Origin: Microstegium vimineum | Taxonomy: Eukaryota > Streptophyta > Magnoliopsida > Poales > Poaceae | Assembly (NCBI GenBank): GCA_022036555.1 | Contig: CM039126.1 | Span: 7,980,079 to 8,044,078, forward strand | Direction of reading: 5' to 3' | DNA: 64,000 nucleotides | Shown here: positions 34,741 through 47,175 of the stretch, one piece after another | Layout: each line of letters begins with the position of its first letter | How positions within the stretch are numbered: position 1 is the first letter of the stretch | Notes under the pieces: model-generated | The model's input: only the letters and a program-made list of their open reading frames with translations | The model's database searches: none | What the model was told of the DNA's origin: nothing | Made by a program: the position numbers and the translations under genes

Positions 34741-37700
34741 CTTCACATTCTAGTACCCTGTCACAGATTGTTCCTTCGCGGTATCCTACTCCATCGTCCA
34801 TTGTTGTCGGTAACGGTTCTTTACTTCCCGTTACAACCACTGGCACTACAGTAATTCCTCCTTCTTTCCATCTTAATAATGTTTTGGTCTCACCATCACT
34901 TATTAAAAATCTTATATATGTTCGCCAGTTTACTATTGACAACAATTGTTCTATTGAGTTTGACCCGACTGGTTGTTCTGTGAAGGATCTACAGTCTCGG
35001 AACGTGATCGTCAGGTGCAATAGCTCCGGGCCATTGTATCCTCATCGTCTGCCACCTGCACACTCCCTAGTCGCCGCCTCAGGGCCTGAACTTTGGCATC
35101 GCCGCCTCGGTCATCCTGGACACGAGGCCCTCTCCAAGCTAGCGTCGTCCGGCGTTCCTACCCACCGTCATGATATTAGTTCATCACTTTGTCATGCTTG
35201 TCAGTTAGGTCACCATGTGCGTCTTCCATTCCATGTGTCAACATCTAGAGCGTCCAATAATTTTGATCTTATACACTGTGATTTGTGGACTTCACCGGTT
35301 CTCAGTGTTTCGGGCTATAAATATTATTTAGTCATTCTCGATGATTGTTCCCATTATTTATGGACGTTCCCTTTAAAACTTAAATCTGACGCCTTTTCCA
35401 CGATATCTAATTTCATTGCCTATGTGTTCACTCAGTTCGGCACCACACTCAAGGCAGTTCAGTGCGACAATGGGCGAGAGTTTGACAACCCCAGTTCCCG
35501 CACGTTCTTCCTCTCCCACGGTGTTCACCTCCGCATGTCTTGCCCATATACCTCGCCTCAAAAATGGTAAGGTTGAGCGCATCATTCGTTCCATTAACAA
35601 TGTGGTTCGCTGCCTCCTGTTTCAGGCGTCCCTTCCACCCTCCTTCTGGGTCGAAGCTCTGCAGACAGCTACCTACCTCATCAACATCTTGCCCACTAAG
35701 ACGCTTTGATCCTCCAGCCCACACCAGGCCCTCCTTGGGACTGCCCCCTCCTATGATCATCTTCGCGTCTTCGGTTGCAAATGCTACCCCAACCTCTCTG
35801 CCACAGCCAGCCACAAACTTTCTCCCTAGTCCACCATGTGTGTTTTTTTGGGATATTCTGCTCATCACAAAGGATACCGCTGCCTTGATCTCTCTTCCAA
35901 CAAATTGATCATCTCTCGTCATGTCATCTTCGACGAGTCGGCCTTTCCCTATGCTGAGCATGCCCCTCCTTCAGCACCAGCGGATTTTGATTTCTTAAAT
36001 GTGACTGACTATGTGCCAGCACCAATTGGGTCTGCACCAAGCTTCCTCCCTGCAGGTTATGGTGCTCCTCCCGCACAGCCACGTGCGACGCTCAGTTCGG
36101 CTGGTTCTGCAGCGCTAGATGCGCTCCCAGCCGGCCCCTCGACGACCTTGGCTCCGGCTGGTCCAGCAGCGCTTGGCACGCTCCCAGCCGGCCCCTGTTC
36201 TTCGCCCACATAGCCACGTGCGGCCAACTCCTCGCCCGCACAGCCATGTGCGGCCACGCCAGGTCCCCGAGGTCCTCCACCTGGCTTCCAGCCACTGGTC
36301 AGGTCTTCATCACCTAGTGTGGCAGCACCAGCAGCAGCTCCCAGTGTGGCAGCACCAGCAGCAGCTCCGGCGCGTGTCATCACTCAAGTTTACTCGCGTC
36401 GAAGTCGCCCATCTACGCCACAGGTTCCAGCACCGCTGCCCAAGGGCGATGTTCTTGTTCCTCCTGTCACCAATCAGCACAGCATGACCACTCGCGCGAA
36501 GACTAGATTTCGGATTCCCTCCGTTTACCACGCTGCACCGCTTTCTCCTGTGCCGAAGACTTATCGCAGTGCGCTTGCTGATCCGAATTGGCGCGCTGCC
36601 ATGGACGAGGAACATGCTGCCTTGCTACAGAACCACACTTGGGATTTGGTTCTGCACCCTCCTCGGGCGAATGTGGTCACAGGAAAATGGATTTTCATGC
36701 ACAAGTTTCATGCTGATGGCTCTCTCGAGCGCTACAAGGTTCGCTGGGTTCGTCGTGGATTCACCCAACGGCCTGGAGTGGACTTCGATGAGACTTTTAG
36801 TCCCGTGGTGAAGCCAGCTACTGTTCGCACCGTGCTTTCCTTGGCTCTCTCACGTCGATGGCTTGTCCACCAGCTAGATGTGAAGAATGCTTTCCTGCAC
36901 GACACCTTGACTGAGATAGTTTACTGTGTGCAACCGTCTGGTTTTGAAGACCCCGCTCATCCTGACTTTGTTTGTCATCTGAACAAGTCACGTTATGGTT
37001 TGAAGCAGGCTCCTCGTGCTTGGTACAGTCGGTTTGCCACATTTTTGGTCTCCCTTGGGTTTGTTGAAGCTAAGACAGATACATCACTCTATCAGCGCGG
37101 CTCAGATACTGCTTATCTTCTGCTCTATGTTGATGATATCGTCCTCACCGCTTCTTCAACTGGTCTTCTTCGGCGAATTATCTCGGCTCTTCAGCATGAA
37201 TTCTCCATGAAAGACCTCGGTGAATTGCATCACTTCCTTGGTATGCATGTCCAGCGTTGTGGTGATGGTATTCTCCTCAGTCAGAGGCAGTATATGCTGG
37301 ATATCCTTGCTCGCGCTGGGATGGCTGACTGCAAGCCTTGCTCTACTCCAGTCGACACCAATCCCAAGGTTTTTGCTGCTGAAGGTGCACATGTGACAGA
37401 TCCATCTGACTTTCGCAGTCTCGCTGGTGCTTTACAGTATCTGACGTTCACTCGCCCAGACATTGCATATGCGGTCTAGCAAATCTGTCTTCACATGCAT
37501 GATCCTCGTGAGCCTCATCTCGCAGCACTCAAACGGATTCTTCGCTATGTTCAAGGCACTCTTCACTTGGGTCTCTTGTTGCGACCATCTTCGTCGACTG
37601 ATCTTGTTGTCTACACTGATGCTGATTGGGCTGGTTCTCCGAATACGCGCAGGTCCACTTCGGGCTATGCTGTGTTTCTTGGTGATAATCTCATCTCCTG

Positions 37701-38070
37701 GTCCTCCAAGCGTCAAAACACCGTATCAAGATCCAGTGCTGAGGCTGAGTATCGCGCAGTGGCCAATGGTGTGGCCGAGGCTGCTTGGCTACGTCAGCTT
37801 CTTCAGGAACTCCATGCTCCTCTTCGCCGTGCCACGCTGGTATATTGCGACAATATCAGTGCGGTCTACATGTCCTCCAACCCGATTCAGCATCAGCGCA
37901 AAAAGCACATTGAGATTGATCTTCATTTCGTTCGGGAACGGGTTGCTCTTGGTGATATACGCGTCCTCCATGTACCAACATCGTCACAGTTTGCGGACGT
38001 CTTCACCAAAGGTCTTCCTTCTTCAGTTTTCACAGAGTTTAGATCCAGTCTGAACGTGCGCAGTGGCTGA
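34737..38070 (+). pseudogene. pol: pol of copia B (integrase, RT, RNase H) with frameshifts and TAG stops
   Basis: Pre-integrase (LWHRRLGHPG, CHACQLGHH) and integrase (DLWTSPV, LVILDDCSHYLWTFPL, QCDNGREF) run in one frame to 35570. An extra A in an A-run shifts the frame there. An extra T near 35706 shifts it again. After a Pro/Ala-rich linker, TAG at 36211 interrupts. RT follows, with YVDD near 37126-37137. TAG at 37477-37479 precedes RNase H, which ends at 38070. Both TAGs sit where CAG would fit the surrounding frame. Two of the shifts are single-base changes in short homopolymers, so sequencing error is possible. Confidence 0.9.
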
Positions 38071-38089
38071 CGATCAGACTGCGGGGGCG

Positions 38090-38295
38090 TGTTAGATTGA
38101 GGTCTAGAGGGTTATTGGGCTGGCCACATGGGCTTGGCGCCCAGGGGGTTTAGAGGATTGTGATTGAGTCTTAGGCAAGGATCTCCGTTGATTGGGTACT
38201 TGATTCTATAAACCCTACGACATCCTTGCCTATATATTCTGTACATACTGTACCTCATCAATCAATCCAATATTTCCCGAATATACTTTCCTTCA
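38090..38295 (+). repeat. 3' LTR of copia B
   Basis: 206 bp. The boundaries are fixed by the 5' copy and by the GTTTT target duplication. Confidence 0.95.
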
Positions 38296-39399
38296 GTTTT
38301 GTTATAAGCTAAACTTCTCTAATAGTGACTAAGTTCTTAGCAAATATACTAACATCTATGCACTATAAAAAAATATATCAATTCTATGGAGAGTTTAATA
38401 AAAATAGTTTGATGTTCTAAATGTTGGTGCTTTTTCTATAAACTTGGTCCTTAAAAGTTAGAGAAGTTTGAATAACGACATTGCTAAGTGACCTATAATT
38501 TTGAATGGATGGAGTAAGTCAATTCACCTTGTTATGATTTTCAGCTCTTCTTGATGTTGGAGCTGCACAAGATTATAGTTGAGCTTTGCTAGTTCCAACA
38601 CCAGTTCATTAGCTTCAGTCTCTTTTTCATATTCAGCTATATGAGTTTTGGCTTCATAAATTCTTACACTTCTAGGAAGGGGGATCTCAAGTGCACACTT
38701 TATTTCACTTGCCAGTGATGTTTCCATGTTGGGTGCTATTGATTTTAAACACTTTGTCGTGAAGGAAATAGCCTCATCAAGTATTATCTCTCCATGCGTC
38801 CTGAGACAAGCAGCATTGTAAAGGTTCAGTAGATCCCTTGGATTGTTTGCTGCAAAACTCCCCTGTTCGTCTCTGAACTTGGCAAAGACATCTGAACAGA
38901 TAATTCAAGAATTAATTTTGTACTCAGAACAACAACATTTGTTTCTTTGTATCATCCATTCTGGATGTTATTATAAACCAGTTTGCAGTGTAATGTTTTA
39001 GTTTAAGATAACTTCCGCGGTTTCATATACTGCAGTGTACTTAATGATCAATATAGTTTTGTCTTGTACAGGCTACAAGTTAGAAGTTTTGGTTACCTGG
39101 TGAGACCCTGTATCCATGCTTTCGGAGAAGATAGAACCACATAGCCACCGTTTGAAGATCACAGCCACTAACATCAACGTTATTGATTTGAGTTAGCATA
39201 TCATTGATCTCGTCTTGGAAAAGATGATCCAGACAAAGACTGCTCCAAGACATGAATGAGGTGAATCCTATGGTACAGGCTACAAGCACTTGAAGCTGCT
39301 ATCAGTTTTGCCACTTCTTCCTTCAGTTGTTCTGCTCGATGTACCATCCATGCCAGATAAAAATACATTAGGAACAGTTTTTGTAAAAATGGCAGAGAC

Positions 39400-42300
39400 C
39401 ACCTAGTGCCGCCCCGCCGCCCCGCGGCCGGCCCGTGTCGGCGCCCGCACCGCGCCGCTCGCGCGTGCTGCCTGCGCGCCGTCCGCGCACCAGGCCTGCC
39501 GCCTGCGCGTGCTGTCTGCACCTCTGCACGCCGCCTGCAGACCGCCCGCGCGCCGCCAGCGAGCGGTCCAAGGAAGCCGACGCATCGACCCCAAGATCTG
39601 CCGCCGGAGGTGTTTGGGAGCACGGATCCGCAGCCGAAGGGGCCCGTGACGGGTGCCTAGGTGGAGGATCCAGCGACGGAAGTGCCGGAATAGCCTACAA
39701 CATCGTCGACTTACTCTGCTTCCACCTCGGGGGCTCCTCACCATCCGCCGGTTCCGCCTCCTCCGCCGCGCCACCCACTCCCTCGGCGGGGTTCGCCCGG
39801 GCCGACGCCCTTTGTGTCGCCGAGGACAGCGGGCGCGTACACATCCAGCTTCAACTGCCACCGGCCACGATGTGAGCTCCTGGGTCGTGTACGTCGCTCG
39901 CTGGCCGGCCGCGGGGAGGCTCCGCGCGTGGGGAAACTCGTCGCCGTCGGAAAGATGACTGCGGGCGAGGAGCTCCGTCATGTTGCCTGCCTCGCCGCCG
40001 ACGCTAGACCCAACCCCGCTGCCAAGCCGATGACGACCATGGCCACCAAGCCCATGAACGGAGAAGAAGACCGCATCGCTCCAGACTTCATCCCCATCAT
40101 GCCCTCCCCACCGCTGCCAGAAGCCTCCGCCTCCAGGTTCAGCTACAGATTGACGACCTCTGCTGTGGATCCACCTTCCCCCAATGGCTTCCACCTCTTG
40201 GAGCTCGGTTCTAGCAACGATTCCGATTATGAGGATGTGGATGAGGTCGTGTTGGTGGACTCGCCACCGCCGCTTCCTCGTCCTGGTGCGCATCCATCAT
40301 CGCCGCCTCTCTACGCGCCTCTGCTGGAGCAATCATCTCCCAGCCGCTGCAACTCCAATCACCAGCGCCCCATCCTCAACTTGTCGATGACGGATCTGCA
40401 GAACTCCGTGGACACTCCGGCGCCGCCACCGCCGCTCAATCAACGTCAGCCACAGCCTGACGACGACCTGGTAGTGCCACCAACGCCCGTGTCCGAGCCC
40501 AAGACAAGTCTTACCTACGCCGATATCGTGAAGCATTCTTCGTCAGGCAAAAATCTTCACCACCAGCCGAAGGAACACAAACTTAAATCAATTATCATAG
40601 ACCCTGCTCGGCCTGAAGTTCGTCCCCGTCGTGTGGGTCTTCGAGTTCGCTTCGCTGACAACCCTTCGTGCTCTGCTTCTTCAAGCATTGATCTGTCTAG
40701 GAACACCTTGTGGAGAAAGGTTGAGTATCCACGGGAGGAGCTGCACCACTCGCCAACCCATCCCAACAGCAATGATGGGAGCATGACCCGTCTCTCTCAC
40801 CGCGTTCGAAAGATCGTTGAAGGTCGCTGCTTCATTTGCCTTGCACGGGGTCACTGGGCTGCGGCTTGTCGAGATCCCATCACTTGCTTCTGGTGCCGGC
40901 GCTCGGGCCATCGTGAGCAGGATTGTCGTCAATGTTGCCAACACCCTCGTCATTCAGTCATGCCTTGCCGTCCACCTCTGTCACAGCGTCTTGCACGGGA
41001 GGAACAATCACCAGGTCATCAGAATGACTATCGCACTGAGCGTCTGCACCAAAGGAGCATTGATCATGCATTTCTGCATTTTTCCGAAAATGCTAATTAT
41101 TTCCAGCATGATATCAAGAAGATGCTTGACACAGAGATACAAAGCTTGTGGGGTGAGTTTTCCCTGCTACTCAGTGCACAATTGCAAAAGTTTCAAGAGT
41201 CCAATGAAAAATGGATGAAGCTCGCGGAGAATTTTGTGTTTCAAATACATGTCATGACAGAAAAGCTGAAGATATCTTCGTCGTTGAATCAAGATTGGGT
41301 AGACATGAACCAGACAACGATAGTTGATATGCAAGGGCATGATGACACACTTAACCAGTTGCACGACACGTCTGTCCAGCTCAAACTTGCCATGAGTAAG
41401 GCTGTGGCCACTACACGGAGCCAGGAACCAAGGAGCTGGGAAGACCAACTTCACAGGACCAAGGAGAATGGCCCTAGTGGCTCCCCCGTGAAAGCGGCGA
41501 CAACAACGTTCAACAAGATTAATTCTTCTACGTCTAACAGGTCAGCGGTACAGGAGGTTACACTCCAAGATGTTGAAGATGCCCTTCTCCAAATAGAGAT
41601 TGTTGCAGCTAAGGAACCCCTGTTAAATTCTATTTCATGTTTCTCACCACTCATGCCACTGGTGGGAACTCCGACTCACTTCTATTCTCCTCAGCCTCAA
41701 CAAGTGTTGAGCCTTCCTGTCCTGTTGTACAACCAGAGATGCATACAACAGGTTCATCAGCTCAAATGCCTAGACTAGAGACTGTCGAGGAGGTCGAATG
41801 CCCCACACTGGAGATCGACACATCGTCTCGTGTGCTAACAAGCCATCAGCTCGAGAATACAGAAATGACAAAGGTGACAATGGAGGGGACGACGAGGTTC
41901 AGGTTGAGGAGGTGTCGTTTTCGCCCGGGTTGCGTGTACACCAGGCGTCCGCGCTGCAAGTCCAAACGCCCATGTCGCGTGTACATCTCAGAAGCTGCCG
42001 CTGGTGCTAAGACTTGCATGGACTCTGGAGGACAGGGCCACACTTCGCCAGAAGATGGTGGCCAAAGACTGCTCATGAGATGGCGCTGTCAAACTTCATC
42101 CAATCAATAACCAAGCCTATCCAGCAACCCCTACTTCCTCTACAACAACATGGCCTAGTGAAGCCACGAAAAGAAAAGAAGAGGCCGAGCAAGCCGTCCC
42201 GGCGCAGTGCGCGTCAAGCTGCCAGTGCTTGGCCGCATGGTGATGCGCAGAGCAGAGCAAGACAAGTGCTCATGAAGCGACTGGGCGTCACAGATGGCGT

Positions 42301-42853
42301 CACACAGGAAGAAAGTGATACTATGGAAATGACCTTGCTGCGCTACGTCCACCTCTTCAAAGGTCCATTGTCTGACCTTGTCGTCAAGGCGCTGGTGGAT
42401 CTCAGTGGGCTCGACAGACCAGCTATGTTGGGGCAGATCATCACGTAATGCTTCCTTGCACCGTTTGTGCTGCTCGAGGACTTGTTCGCGCCATGCTAGA
42501 CGAAGTTGTTATAGAGGATACTAATGATGACGCAAGGTGTGATTTGGTACATGGTCTTGTGGGAGATATCGGATGATGGGAAGAGTGTCTGGCTGTTGTT
42601 CACCATGAGAAGCCGGAGCTACTTTCTGCTGCTTGTGATCAACTCGACAACATGGACGTACTGTGGCGTCGTTGGTTTGTGTTACCTCTATGTGTTAGTT
42701 GCCAGGACTACAATGTTTTGGTGTTGTGTATTTTTTTTTCTGTGTTTTAATCTGGATCTATGTAAGGTTTTCAGGCTTGGTTTCCCTTATAAACCAAACC
42801 AATTCTATTTCTCTTAATTGAAAAGCAGAGCTCCTGCCATTACATTCAAAAAA
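39400..42853 (+). mobile_element. Non-autonomous LINE with ORF1 only, in TPS intron 1
   Basis: A GC-rich leader, a long ORF1 with zinc knuckles, a short 3' region and a typical grass LINE tail (cagagctcctgccattacat, then a 7-A run ending at 42853) are present. No endonuclease or RT exists between ORF1 and the tail. It lies antisense to the terpene synthase, between exons 1 and 2. The left boundary is approximate and I see no convincing target duplication. Confidence 0.75.
39814..42448 (+). pseudogene. LINE ORF1 (gag-like RNA-binding protein), frame broken near its end
   Basis: LINE ORF1 proteins coat element RNA. A 654-codon frame runs 39814-41778. It has a Pro-rich acidic N-terminal half, TYADIVKHSSSGKN, and two CCHC knuckles (CFICLARGHWAAAC and CFWCRRSGHREQDC, about 40831-40930). 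A helical region follows. Related C-terminal residues continue in other frames to 42448 (RQVLMKRLGVTDGV, a grass LINE ORF1 ending by family knowledge), so one or more shifts lie around 41640-42010. The start may be further downstream, since the first residues overlap the GC-rich leader. Confidence 0.7.
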
Positions 42854-43445
42854 AGAAATGTTTTCAGATACATGACGGCTCAATGCTCAGCTTACACTAA
42901 ACTGAGTTTAGATCAACAAGATGCCACTTAACTACATATCATTACAAACCTTTTGAGTGGAGGACCCGAAGTCAGAGGACTGGAATAGGTAAGGAAGAAA
43001 TCTCCCCAGATGGACGGCTGAAAACCCGAGATGTTTCTGCTCGCACGATCCTCCTCTTTTGGCTGCCTACTACTACTAGCGGCGGTGGCTGTCTTGCTAG
43101 TACAACCAAGTGAAGGCAGATGCCTCCCCGGCCACGGAGGGTGCCGTCGAACCAGCAGCATTTGCTTGCCGGGCGACGGTACGGCTTGGGACATGACCAC
43201 TGGCTGTGGCGCTCCGGCGGAGAGGCCAACGGCAGGAGGGCTGTGGCGTCCACCGCTGCACTGTGCTGCTAGCTTAATGTTCGTCATGGGCAGGAAGGCC
43301 GTGTACGCGCCGGTGCTGCCTGTCATCTTACAACGAGGTTCTTGGAAAATATATGCTGGCTGCTACAATTTGCTGCCACAAATGGCACAACCACGCATGT
43401 CTTTATGTAGCTAGGCCGAGCTAGGATTGCATCCGCTAAAAATTA

Positions 43446-43704
43446 GCACCATGTTTGGATGCTAATTAGGAGGAAACTTGAGCTAATTTTAAAACTAATT
43501 ACATAAGCAATGTCTAATTCGGGAGATGAATCTATTAATCCTAAATAGTCCTTGATTACCCCATGTTTACTGCAGCAACCATATAAGCTAATCATAGTCT
43601 AATTAGGATTAATATATTTGTCTTGCTAATTAGCCATCGTTTATGTAATTAGTTTTGAAATGAATTTTTATTGGATCCTTCTAATTAGTATCTAAACATA
43701 GTGC
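43446..43704. mobile_element. MITE upstream of the terpene synthase first exon
   Basis: Ends gcaccatgtttggatgctaa and ttagtatctaaacatagtgc pair over about 25 bp with four mismatches. Flanks are TTA and TCA, so the target duplication is imperfect. It lies about 0.4 kb from TPS exon 1, in its promoter region. Confidence 0.65.
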
Positions 43705-43739
43705 TCATTTTAAGTACTAAATATCCAAACAGGTCTACG

Positions 43740-44093
43740 TGGCCTATGTCGTGTCCTCGAGCTGGATTAGTGGCAAGTTTCACATGAGCCTCTTGCGTCT
43801 AGGGCCTCATTGCGTCTCAGGCCGACAAGATCCACTCAAACCTTGTGAACTCAATTGTCCGGTTTTGCAAGCAAACACTCAGGGGAAGACCTCGATCTGT
43901 TCTCGTACCCAGAACCAAAGTCTTTTTCCAAAATTCCAAGCAGACACTCCAGCCGTGAAATTGAATCTTCTCGATGAAGTTGGCACTTCTTGATCAATAA
44001 ACAATGTCTTCTCAGATAGTTGAAGGAAATTAGCTGGATTCTCTAGAGCTCATGGATGATGGTGACCAATTACCTAGACTGTACTCCCTCCGT
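43740..44093. other. Non-genic spacer
   Basis: No gene is supported. An 84-codon plus-strand frame here has no recognisable motif. Confidence 0.35.
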
Positions 44094-44315
44094 CCCTTAT
44101 TAAGTGTCGTTTTAGATTTCCGTGTCACAACTTTAACTAAATTTATATAAAATACGTGTAACATTTGTGTCTCCAAATAAAATTATTAAAAAATAGATCA
44201 AAGATCTATCTAATGATATCAATTATGTATCATAAATATTAATAGTTTTTATATAAAATTAATCTAAGTTATTTCTCAGGAAGTGAGAAAGACAGATATT
44301 TAGAAACGGAGGGAG
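44094..44315. mobile_element. Stowaway MITE (222 bp)
   Basis: Ends ctccctccgtcccttatt and atatttagaaacggagggag are flanked by TA at 44092-44093 and 44316-44317. Confidence 0.85.
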
Positions 44316-44317
44316 TA

Positions 44318-46594
44318 GTATTTAGAACTGCTTTTGTTTCCTGAATATTTAGTTCTGCGCATCACCAGGAGTTTGCGGTGTTGAGCTTGATGGTGATGGC
44401 AAGCATATTTTAGTTACAAACGTGTAACATAATGTGATCATTTTTTAGGAGCCCTAGTGTGAGTGTATCATTCAGACTTGCCTTTTGTTTTCCGATTATA
44501 TCCAATAAAACCACAAGTCACCAACGGATGCCAAACATATTTTAGTTACAACGTGAAACATAGTGTGATTATTTTGATGTAATATAATGGTAGGATTCGT
44601 AAAAAAAGTTACTTTCAGGTTGCAAAATGACAGATTTCATTAAAAAGAATTAGTGGTAGCTGATTCTTGGAATAGGGGTTTGATAAGTTGTAAAACTGTC
44701 AAGGATGTTACAACTGACCGAAGATCATTGCTTTCTAGTAGTCCACTGCACCTGATGAGACCTTGCGTGGATATGAGCATACCAATGCAATTATGCAATT
44801 GGCATCACCATCGTAAATTTGAGTTTTCCTTCTTTTTTTTTGTGTAAAAATGAGTTGAAAATATGATCCATGCAAAGATGGTCCAAAACATGGATGAAAT
44901 GAATTCATTAATACATGCTCTCTTGTCCAGAAATAAATCTACCTCTAGAGTTGCTTCAAGTCAAATTATTTTCTCAACCCCTTTAGCTCCATATTATACA
45001 CAAAAGTTTGTTTTCTCAATCCCCATCAAGTTTGTTTTCTCATTTCCCATTAGCTTTATAGAGGATTAGATATCATCAATCTGGTGCTTTATATAGGGGA
45101 TTAGATATCATCATTCTGTCAATCTGGTGGAGATATTCCATCAGTATCATGACCACGCCACACGCTAGCAGGCTGCAGGCGTCTTCCAACATTGTTCTTC
45201 TAGAAGTGTTAACTTCTCGGATGCTAACAAGATATGTACACGTCACACGCTAGCAAACGTCTTCCAGCACTATACTGTTTACTACGGGCATGTATAGTAC
45301 CGCTCGCTTCTCTCCCATCTGGCACATAGTGTAGCATCACTGTTTCTTTTGACAAATACTTAGTACCACGGAGTATAACATTACTATTTGCATCTGTAGC
45401 ATTGAGTTGTTTGAGAGATCGAGGTGCCAAATAAACAACAAAAAGGGCGTATACTATGAAGCTAAAGTTCGGTTTACTACGTTGAAGCTAAAGTTGAGAG
45501 CTGCACCAATCAGGCCATAGGTAATTAGGTATACAGAGGCCAAGCACATCGCCACCAGCTAATCATGTGCCCAAAAATTTTGCAGAACTGGTTTTGAAAA
45601 GGCATACATCAAAGGATCCCAGATCAATGTAAAAAGAAAAAGCATGCATCATCTCAGAGCAGTGTAAAAGAATATTACACATCTACACCAAGATCATATT
45701 GCACAATTGTATTTGAGATGTGGCACAAGAACATTGGGAGACAAAAGGGAAAATATTGTATGATCATAGGAATTTGAAAATACTGCAATCAGACATTAAT
45801 GGCACGAGGCAAAATAAGCTCTGCTGCAGGCATAACAATATGACAATAGTTCATCTGTTCCAAAACAAATTTTGGCAAAACTTCGACAGGTTCAGTACAT
45901 GAACAATCTAAAGTTGCCAACACATGGCATTTTAAGCTCAGCGAAAAGTAAGAACTATGGGCCATTTCTAGTCCATCTTTACTCCACCAAAACCTGGAGA
46001 CATAAAAACCCAGAGTATCATAAGAAAAGGCATCGCAGGCTATGTATATGAAACTTTTTTAAGGGCTAAGCATTGGATCAAGTTACAAGTTCAAACTTTG
46101 TGTTGGTAGCCACATGTCCAAATTTCTAAAAAGGATAAAGTATGTTTTCAACCATTCTATTGTATTTAAGGTTGAAAACGGATGGAAAAAAAAATCTCGT
46201 TCGGACCTGTTCCATTTTCTATTATGTTCCACCCACTATTTGTTTTTTTCTGAACCCGATCCCGTTTCTGCTAAAAATATAGAAACCGAAACAGAAGTAG
46301 GAGAGGATTTTTTTCCCCATCCGTTTTCATCCCTATCAAAAATGTAAGAAACATTCCCTAAACATCCGTGCTTGGACAGAAATATAAATGGTAAAAGTAA
46401 AAACTGCTAAGTCTAAAGTGCTCAAAATAGGCATCACTGTATCGATTACAGGGTGACAGCACAATTAAGAAGTGATGCAAAATAGCATTGATTTTGCTCC
46501 AATGCAAAGAACATGATATATAATCAAATGGTGATAGACATCTCATGAAACAAAATAATTGATGATATAGAACTGGAAAAACTACAACTATATA
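44318..46594. other. 2.3-kb non-genic stretch with small direct repeats
   Basis: AT-rich, with no gene supported. An imperfect direct repeat (catattttagttacaa, about 44404 and 44537) and another (ggattagatatcatca, about 45063 and 45100) are present. No known element is recognised. Confidence 0.4.
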
Positions 46595-46773
46595 CTCCCT
46601 CCGTCCATAAGAGCAAGAACTCTTTAGCATTCCAAAGTTTCCACAAATGTAAACATTTCTGGCATATGCTGCCATCCCCATCCCTCACTGTTATTTTCCA
46701 GCAGTTTTGTCCATGATTGATGAGTGTCATTTCCTTTCCTACTAGAAATGCCTACATTTATGAACAGAGGAAG
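46595..46773. mobile_element. Stowaway-like MITE, right end decayed
   Basis: The left end ctccctccgtccataagagc is preceded by TA. The right end tttatgaacagaggaag is followed by TA at 46774. 179 bp, non-coding. Confidence 0.65.
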
Positions 46774-47175
46774 TAAAACTGAAAACTAATGAAATTAGAC
46801 AATGTATATTCTACATGAACTTGGTATCATCGAGACATGTAAACCAAAAACAGCAAACAGCAGTTTTAACTCGAAATCTTCACTATGAATTACTCCCTCG
46901 GCCAGCTATACTCACCGAGGTCAAGCCAGTATCAACATGAGCAAACCAAACCACAAAAGCCAAATTACCATGATTCATAGCTGAATAGACACTGTTTGCT
47001 GCTACACAGACTCAATGTAACAACCGAAACCACAAACTATGATGCGTTTAACCTCCTACTAGGTCTACAGCAATGACAAGTTCAGTCTAAGCAGAATTCA
47101 TTCGATCACAAACAACAAATTCAACATCAACCAGCCAAACAAATAGAGAATGTCAGACGTTTGAGGATCCTAACC
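46774..47175. other. RPL35A downstream region
   Basis: AT-rich sequence after the RPL35A stop codon (minus strand). It probably includes its 3' untranslated region and polyadenylation site. No separate gene is seen. Confidence 0.45.

Larger units (their letters stand above)
32814..38295 (+). mobile_element. Young Ty1-copia element (copia B) in TPS intron 3
   Basis: 206-bp LTRs (32814-33019 and 38090-38295) begin tgttagattgagg and end ccttca. By eye they differ at one base. The target duplication GTTTT is exact (32809-32813 and 38296-38300). A primer-binding site tggtatcacgagtcc starts at 33020, and a polypurine stretch gcgggggcg precedes the 3' LTR. The coding order is gag, protease, integrase, RT and RNase H, as in copia. 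Short LTRs suggest the Ale/Retrofit lineage (inference). It lies opposite to the terpene synthase transcript. Despite its youth, its coding frame has three frameshifts and two stops. Confidence 0.95.
32779..38514. mobile_element. Stowaway-like MITE in TPS intron 3, split by copia B
   Basis: The left end tccctcaggtctaaattata (about 32779) mirrors the right end tataattttgaatggatgga (to 38514, then TA). Without copia B it would be about 250 bp. The left terminus has drifted. Confidence 0.6.
30671..43060 (-). pseudogene. TPS-a-like terpene synthase gene, seven exons, frameshifted and TE-loaded
   Basis: The family converts prenyl diphosphates, usually farnesyl diphosphate in TPS-a, to terpenes. 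Exons on the minus strand are: 1 about 43060-42950; 2 about 39365-39097; 3 38891-38528; 4 32505-32287; 5 32174-32039; 6 31491-31240; 7 30980-30671. Exons 3-7 join in frame with GT/AG ends, and exon 4 has the canonical 219 bp. Motifs are GFQPSIWGDFFL (exon 1), the RxR motif ARDR, DDTYD (exon 4, Mg binding) and a DDLKSYERE NSE/DTE motif across exons 6-7. There is no plastid peptide. In exon 2 the frame slips near 39235 (HVLEQ to LCLDHLF), and no clear acceptor precedes it. Intron 1 holds a LINE and intron 3 a MITE with copia B. The start codon is unresolved. It may be a pseudogene, or one sequencing error away from intact. Confidence 0.85.
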
